Source of the DNA: Marisa cornuarietis
Taxonomy: Eukaryota; Mollusca; Gastropoda; Architaenioglossa; Ampullariidae
Direction of reading: 5' to 3'
NCBI GenBank assembly: GCA_004794655.1
Contig: SMMW01000126.1
Location: forward strand, 496,001 to 560,000
Length of the DNA: 64,000 nucleotides
Shown: positions 39,801-48,500 of the stretch, in pieces
How the letters are laid out: each line of letters starts with the position of its first letter
How positions within the stretch are numbered: the first letter of the stretch is position 1
Notes under the pieces: generated by a model
What the model saw: only the letters and a program-made list of their open reading frames with translations
Database searches by the model: none
Told to the model about the DNA's origin: nothing
Program-made: the position numbers and the translations under genes

Positions 39801-42800
39801 CTGAGTTGCACAACACGTTTCTAAATTGAAAAATTTTTAGGGCTGTAATATATTTAGTTGAAAGCGTTTTATAAAATGGCTTTAAGTAAGTTGCACAACG
39901 TGCTACTAAAATTTTTTACAAACGTTTTAGTTTAATCCGTTAAACATCAAATATTCGTGACTTCCGTCACACGCGCGTTCTGTCACCAAAGAAAATGGCG
40001 GACAAATTTTAGAAACAGAGACAAGAAATTTTTTAAAACCCGTAGAGGTGGCGACTGGATAAGTTCTTTAAGCAAGAAAGACATTTTCCTTGCAAAATTT
40101 AAGAGAGAAATAACACATCGGAATAAAAAAGTGTGAGCCGACGTTGTTTGTGCGGTGAATGTTGTGGGAAATGCACATGGAACCATTGTTCACTGTTATG
40201 CGAAGGTAAGTAAAAACTTGTACAGATCGTAAAAAAATATGTGTTATATCTTACATCACAGTAATAAACATTCCTCAATCAGTTTGAAACTTTCTTCTAA
40301 TCTTCTTTTTTTACTTTCCTGTTGTTTTATTTCTTTTCTTCTCTTCTGCAATGAGCATTCTTTTGAATGTATACCTGTGCATCATCATCATCATCAATCA
40401 TCAATCATCAATCATCATCATCATCATATCAATCAATCAATCAATCAATCCCAGAGTCCATTGTCATTAACCTTCTTGCCCTCCTCTACTCAATTCCTCA
40501 GTATCTTTTCTCTTGTGTCATATTATCGCCCTTTGTTTAAATGCGTGTGATATAATCTCACTTGTTAAATTGGTGTAAAAACACCATTGTCCTACCCTCA
40601 CTGTGTCACTAAATATAGGAATAATGCAGATATTAAGAATAACCAAGTCCTGTAGTTCTTTTAGGCATGTTCTTTCTGTTTCAATATGTTTTCTGTGAAA
40701 GAGTTATTATGGTAATTTTTCCATGTACTGTTGCAGTGGCAGCGCTTAGCTTTGGATACAAAAAAGATGAAACATCCCAAACAGGTGGAGGGCCTCTTAA
40801 TCCTGAACCACTGTGCGTGAACATGGTGCTGGATATGTTAGGAAGCAATTCCATCCTCATAGCTGGTGTGGCTTGATGGATGGACAGTGGAGACAAAGGT
40901 AAAGGAGAGCAATGTTAATATTTTTTTTTTCGTTGTGTTTTTATCTGATGCTGTTATATAGTCATGACCAGGGAACATTTCAGATGCACAATGACCTGAG
41001 ATGACAAGATGGAGATCTTGTGGAGATAATGTGACTGAATTTTAGTTCTTCCTTTTTTTTCAATGAAACATCTTTGGAAAATGCATATTAGCAAGTTGTT
41101 TTTTTTCTATAAGACCGTCTGCCCGCATAACTTAGAAATATGCACTATTCATATCACTGACTCGATCCAGTTATATCCTTCATGTGGGAACAGATTATCT
41201 GTCAGTTAAGTTGCAATCCAAAATAAATATTATCACGTGCATTCTATAGTGACTTTCAGACAAGATCATAACACAACAACAGTTAAATTTAAAGATAAAT
41301 GTAATTTGAAAGAAGAAATAATAATTAACAAAAAACTAACAATCTAAATTGCAGGCAAACACATAAACCCAGTTCCCTTTCCAGTCAGGAATTCGATATG
41401 TTCATTCACAGTTCCATCTCCAGTCAAGAGTCCAATGTTCCTTCACTCCTGAAGGCGAAGTTCTTCGCATAACCAGTGTCTCCAGAAGAAAAGAAAACAC
41501 AAAGCACACACAACTGTCTCTGGTCCTGGCGCTGTCTTTTCCTACTCTAGGTTCGTTCCAACACCACGACAGCCGACGGACACGCAGTAGATGTCCAGAA
41601 GAACGAATAAAACAATCCCCCCAAAAAACCTAGGCAGAAAATAACCATCTTTAACAAGTGGTATATCAATTTCAAAAACATTTTCCCCCAAACAATAACA
41701 TACCTTCAGCTTTTTATCTCATGCAAAAATATGTAAACACTCTCTCAAACACCACCACTTAAATTTACAACTTAAAAATATCAACAGGCGTTTAAACAAA
41801 AAAAAATTGACGGTGACACACACTCACCTCAACAGGTTCAATATGACAAATTTTACTCTTAAGTCTGGTCAGGATTTGTTACACAAATCAATTCTGGTCA
41901 GGACTTGTACCCAAAGTCTGGTCAGGACTTATTACACAAATAAAAGTCGGGTCAAGACTTGTACTTAAACTCTGGTCAAGACTTGTTACACAAAATAAAA
42001 TCTGGTTGTCATCGCTGAAGATCTGACCCTGTTATTAAATATACAAAGACTCATTCGCATCAAACAACATGATGGAGTGGTGTCAAGAACGCACGGGACG
42101 TGTGGACAGGTCACCTACAACACACACTGACCTCACAGCGTTCTTCACGTGTCCTTTCACACAACAAAGTACAAAGACCTGCACGTGGGTTCCTATATCT
42201 CTATAATTAAAAAAAAATTAAATATTTTCCCACACTCAACGAATTTCAAATAAAAGTTACATCAACATATATCGCAGCTAAATTAATGATTACATAAACC
42301 CTTCTAATATTCTAAATATCCTTTCAACAACGTCAATGTCTTCTTTCAACCTTCCACTCAAACGTCGCTCACCGTCTCTTCTCTATATCAGCTTCATTTT
42401 CTTTCAATGTTCAACAGTTTCTCAAAACGTACCTGACCACTTCACACTGTCAACGTCTGATCACAACTCACGCACCCACAGATGTACACTTGCCTGTAAT
42501 ACTGCTTGAAACTATACAGAAATACACACCACTCCGAATCTCCAAAAGCACAGCAATTACTCCAATATAGAATCCACTGGCAGAAACACAGCAACTGACG
42601 AAACTGTTCACACACACAGCAATACTCCAATTTTCTGACTAAACCAGTAGAAACACAACAACTGGCGGAACACTAACCTATATACTCCCAGCAATACTTC
42701 AACTGCCGACCTTTACTTTCCTCGAAAAGTCACACAGATACACCGGTACATTCCACTCAAACCATCTTTTGTTCTCTCTCTCTCGAAACTTCTGCGCTCT

Positions 42801-43388
42801 TGCAGACAACACGCCACGTCATACTCCTCTTTTACGTCACGCTTTACAACCATAGCAAACGTATTCCCCAAGGGCCAGTAACCCTGCTGTACAAAACAAA
42901 CAAGGGAGCTAACTCCATTTCTGTCATTCATTAATTTCACGGGTCGATCCGTGACAAGTGGTAAACCCATGGTCAGCAGCAGGGGGAAGGTTATTCGCTA
43001 AACTATTGGACTTGTCTGTCATAGAGATTAAAAAGTGCGACACTAGCCACATTGACAAAAAACTGCTTAGAATAAATACCGAAGATCAAAGAAGTCAACA
43101 CCGAAAGAGGAGAGAGGGCAACCCTCAACATTCCTCCCATGGTAGGCCTTAGTGGAAACATACTCACCCGCCGCAACTCCATCAACCAAATCTTCAGAAC
43201 AAGGAAAGAGCTCTGCAGGGACTGGCAACACCTCACTCCCAGTTTGCTCCATCCATACATTCCACCCCAACAGAGCGGACACCCACATCAGCTGCGGAAG
43301 TAGTCTCCCCTCAGCTATATGTTAACAAACAGACAATAAACAGAAATGGACGGTGTCTGCAGGGGCGGGGTGAGTGTGCAAAAACGAA

Positions 43389-43433
<45 letters not shown>

Positions 43434-45496
43434 CTCCACCTTTAGTTGGCGCACACACATGGAATTACATATACACATAAAGATACAGGTTGGGGATTGA
43501 AAACTTCCACCACCAGTGCTAGTGTAAATGATCACTGCTGCTTGCTTGTTTAGTTGTTTATATTTTTTACTTTTTGGGATCTCTAATTCTAGTTTTTTTT
43601 CTCTTATTTTGTTTTTGCTGGGCTCGTTTCTGTCTACAATAACTTAATTTAATGCATTTGCTACTATTCGACAGGCGACTTTGCTGGGATGTCAACACCC
43701 AAGCTGTCGTGAAGAAAGCTCAGCAGCGCCTCTTCCTTCTCCGGAAGCTGAAGTCTTTCTCTGTCTCCCACTAATTTCTTCAGCTTTTTTACAGATCGCA
43801 CATAGAGAGCATGCTGTCCTTCTCGTTTATCTGTTTCTACAACAGTTTATCGGTGAAGGACAAGAGCAGCTTACATCTTGTAGTATCTACCTGCTCAAAA
43901 GTCATTGGGACAGCTCAGAGTTCTCTTTACACTCTATATAATAGGCCGACATTTCTGAAAGTGCCTGCAATCCTTCGTGATTATAGGCATATCCTGTCGA
44001 GAGAGTTTGTCCAGCTCCCATCAGCCCACCGATGTTGTGTACCTGTATGTAGGACTAACAGACTGCGGCTGTCATTCGTTGTTTCGGCCGTGCGACTTTT
44101 GAATGGTGCTGAGTGAATGAATGAAACATGAATGTGGAAGTCTGTTTGGTGTATACGAATGTGTTTGTTTTTTTTTTTTGTTTTTGTCATCGAGCTTCCA
44201 CTAAATTGCCCTCCGGGACAAATAAAGTATTATCTTATCTTATGTTGATATCATCCCTGTCGATACGGCCAACATAATTGAGGAATCCTGCTTTAACGTG
44301 AAATAACAGCTTCTGGCGATTGGCCTCTTCGCTGTGGGGAAATCTAACGTAAAATTAAGTAGGCACGGCGAGCAAGCACATTCAACACGTGATGACTCAC
44401 TTGCTAAACGGTAGATTTGTGTCAATTTGTGAAGGGTTACTCTGTCCCGCACCATAATCTGCAGACTTCCAGTCGCACAAAACATGTCTTAATGATGACC
44501 GCAGCTCTTGACAAAGATTTGTAGAGGCCAGTACATGCACTACTGAGTGCAAACCTATGTCCAACAAAAATAAAAATTCTTATCGGTCGTCCAAGCTTGT
44601 ATGCGCACATAGTCTTACATATACCTAACACCACCCACGTCAGTGCCACCACTGATTGCGTGCATAGACCAGCTGACACAAACACATTCATGCACGAACA
44701 CAAACACTGCACATTCTGCTGATAGAAACCAAGGAGATGCGTTGAAAATTGGTCAGCTCACTACCACAACACATATTTTGTGCCTACAACTGAGAGTATG
44801 TACGGTGCTGAGGTAATTTGTCTTCAGAAATTTTCTTCCAAATGACTTAGTAATAGAAACCTTACACACTTATTTTAAGAAGAACTGCACCTTTCAGATA
44901 TTCTTATAAGGAAATGTTCGCAATTTTCTAAAGAGATTTGTAGGAATGAAGATCTATTAGATTTCATAATAATGAAATATCAACTTTCTACAGTCACATA
45001 GTTCTGAAACTGACCTGAAAATGCTATGGGATGACCTTTACCTTACCTTAATCTAAACTGACTATATGTGGTGTTGATGTACTAACTTTTTTCCTGGTAA
45101 TGATTTCATAATGGAAACCTCATACACTTTTTAAAATGAGCCATCCAAGAAGAACCGCACCTTTCCACTATTATAATAAAGAAACATTAGCTACTTTCAA
45201 AAAGAGATTTATAAGAATACAAATTTAACTGTTTCTACTTTCACATAGTTCTGCTATTGTGAACTGAACAGAAAAATATAAAACTATGATATATTTACAA
45301 GAAAAATCTAGTTAGAAACTGGTTCCTAGCAGCTTGGCCTGTTGGGCCTACATGTAAACTATGTCTATTGTTGATGTACTAAAGTTGTTATCAAAATCGT
45401 TCTGATATTATGAACTGGTCGGGAAAGACGATTCATCGTCGAGCATGTCGCAGTAGCGCATTGCTTACTTTCTTCACGAAATTTCGACCAAATCGC

Positions 45497-45556
<60 letters not shown>

Positions 45557-48500
45557 CGTTGCATAAAAGTGAAGTGCGACGCACTCTTGTATGCTTCAGG
45601 ACGTTTTTTCCTCGATTCTATATTTCCAGTTCACTTTCTACCTCTTCCACACTAGACATTACATCAACTTCCCGAAATCCAAATTTCTTGTACAATTCTA
45701 CATCTTCGTAAAAAGATCATTGTAACTAAATATCCTGTTTTTTCAAAGATTTGGAGTATATTGTAACAGCATAGCCACGACGGCCGCCATTTTACCTGCG
45801 CTAATAGGCGCCTATTGGCGGCTCTCCCCTGCCCGTAATCTATTAGTCAATAGGGCCGACCAAAGGGCTGATAACTTCGACCTGAAGTCCAAAGTAGCGC
45901 GCGTAATAGGTGGTAAGCGAGCTATTGGCTGATAAGCGGGATAAAGGCGCAACATGAAATCCACACCAGTACCCTTAGCCCGGACAATAGTGTTTGCTTT
46001 CATTGCTGCAGACTGGTCGTCGGCGATGAGCGGTGAAAGCAGACGGGTGGTGCGACACCGTCGCGCCGGGAAGTGGTTATCTCGGTTAAAAGATTGGTAG
46101 GTTACGCAAGGGCAAGGAGGGAGTGTGTAACGACACCACGTGGACATTGCGTTTTAACCGTTGCACGATTGGCTAGTTAAAGAAACGCAGGTATTGTGAG
46201 AGAATACGAGACCTAACGAGCCAATGAGAGACCACTGACGCACCTGACGAAGTGAGAAGGAAGGAGACACAGAACATTGCTTTTCGGGAGTTGGAGTTTG
46301 GACTATCTCTATCTGCGAGTGATCCGTAGTTCCACCAGCTAGCACCACTCGGGTCTAGGGGTGAAATAATCGGATCACAGATGACAGCCTGACAGGGAGA
46401 GGAAGATCGCCCGCATTGAGCCAATAGCGTATGTCACAACGTGAGTGAAGGCGACTCGTCTCGAGGGACGGAACTACACCTGCAGTACGGTTCTAGCGGT
46501 CTGGGGACAGGGTTCCCGAGGTAGCAGACCTAAGAGACAGCCAAAACCCTGGCGGAGAGGACGGCACGAGTTCGTCAAGTATACTGTGTGTGTTCTTCAG
46601 GACGGAATACTGTGTGTGTTCCGTAAACCACCCCAAAGAGAATGGCTGAAGCAGTTCGAGAATCATCTTCGAGGAATGGTGGTCGGGAACGGACTGCGTG
46701 TCCGATCGTATGTATGTTTGCAAACATCTAATGTGGTTCACTTATGAACGGCAGTAGCTTAATTTTTGATTGATCGTTATATATATATATATATATATTC
46801 AATTTCATTATATGATCCTGTAATGTGCTCAACTAATTTTACTTTTTGTGTAATTACAAGTTTATATGATTTACAACTGTGTTGTCAGTTGTGTGTGCAC
46901 ACGCGGGTGATCGTGATCGCCAGTGGGTAAGCGTGTGAACGTGCGAATCGTGGGTGATTAGGTGTGAGGGGCCAAAAGTGGGTAAAGCGAGTCCCAGTCT
47001 TGCTGATTAGTCCAGATCCTTCTTACCCGTTATGATATCGTCACAAACACATCATCACCAGTCGTATCTTTATCCAGCATAATGCTCAAAACAACTGACA
47101 GTGTGAAGGGACCATTGATGTGCGTGATCGAGACAACTAAAACAGGAATAAAAAAAGGTTTGAGGATAATAAAAATATTATAAGGAGCTTAAACGGGAAC
47201 ACGTGCGATCGAGTATCAGTAAGTAAACAGAAAATTTTGCATGCAGCTAAATGAGGAAAAAATAAGTTTTTACATCGATAAACATGTTTCAAACTATCAT
47301 TATATTATTAATAGTAAAAAAAAAAATCATTATCAGCAGTCAGTTGTAACTATCTATTGTTGCCCATTAAATTTTGATCTGATTGACTTACCAGTCTGTT
47401 GAATGAATTCAGTTTGCAACCATTTAATTATTTTAACTCCTTTTGAAGCTTCTAAATAAAGTTCCAATCTGTAGGGCTGTATCCCAAATTCAGCTGTTTC
47501 ATTTTTTTGGGCAAAAAAAAAATCGCTTCTTAAACACGACAACCTGAGTGATGTTTCTTCATTTGACTTGAAGACACGCACACTCGCTGTTATAAATACT
47601 TCGATCCCTTCCTAGTTGCAGGTGAGAATGCCGATGTTTGAAGGCTTATATCTTAAAATTAAGGATCATTATGTACTCATATTTTGGGAATTATTATTTT
47701 GAAACGAACTTAACCTGATTATAAACAAATAATGCTGCACTCTCTTAGAACTTTAGGATTTAGAAACGTGTCGTGCAACTCAGCCCAAGTGTTTTGCAGG
47801 TGATAATTCCTCAATGGCTTTGACACCTGATGGAGGTGCTGCGATGTGAAAGTAGATTTGTTGTTACATCGGCTGTTACACAGATCGTTTAGCAACACGT
47901 GCCATTATTGTGACGTCATTTAATTGATGAGTTTATTAATTGAAGTTGTCATAGATGATACAGAAATACACATATTAGTGACAGTACACAGTGTAAGACG
48001 TGTAGCCACATCCTTTGTTACAGATCTGTCAACAGATCCAACTACTTCCAGAACTTCTATAACGAGCTGCTGAAACGAGTTCCTCGTCTCCATCTTTGGG
48101 TGGCAAGTAGTTTCCATAGAGACGCACTCGCCGACTGTAAAGTGGAACATTTAACCAGACCCCTCCGCTCGCCACCAGCTGTCGTCAGGCAAGTCGAGCA
48201 GGACGAGAGGATCACTAGAGAACGTCTTGTCCACCCGTACAGTGAGCGTGGTGTACCCGACCACACAGACGGCCCGCCAATCACACGACTGCATCACAGA
48301 GGTCAGGGTCACTCAGGTGACAGGCCAGGTGACTGTGTCACGTGCGGTCGTGAGGTGGCCAGCTTCCTACACAGTCTCCGTGTTGGTGTTTCACGTATGT
48401 GTGGGTATTGTGTAGTGTAATTGTCGCGTATAGCAACGAATCCGATCGCTCTCCAGTGTAAAACAAACGACACGCACACGTGAGAACAATACAAATACAC

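Larger units (their letters stand above)
39798..47786. mobile_element. Harbinger-like element block bounded by 29-bp inverted repeats
   Basis: 39798-39826 and the reverse complement of 47758-47786 match at 28 of 29 bases, beginning GGGCTGAGTTGCAC and continuing CACGTTTCTAAAT. A subterminal partial repeat GTTGCACAACGTGCTACTAA lies near 39890. A Myb/SANT-like accessory remnant lies just inside the left end, as expected for PIF/Harbinger elements. No DDE transposase was recognised. A candidate LTR, a LINE 3' end and a segmental duplication now occupy the interior. The whole block sits inside intron 5 of the nuclease-helicase gene. Clear 3-bp target duplications were not found. Confidence 0.65.

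Noticed and set aside
47354..47581. 75-codon minus-strand frame as a Harbinger transposase
   Set aside because: It lies just inside the right inverted repeat, where a transposase might be, but I see no DDE motifs or helix-turn-helix.
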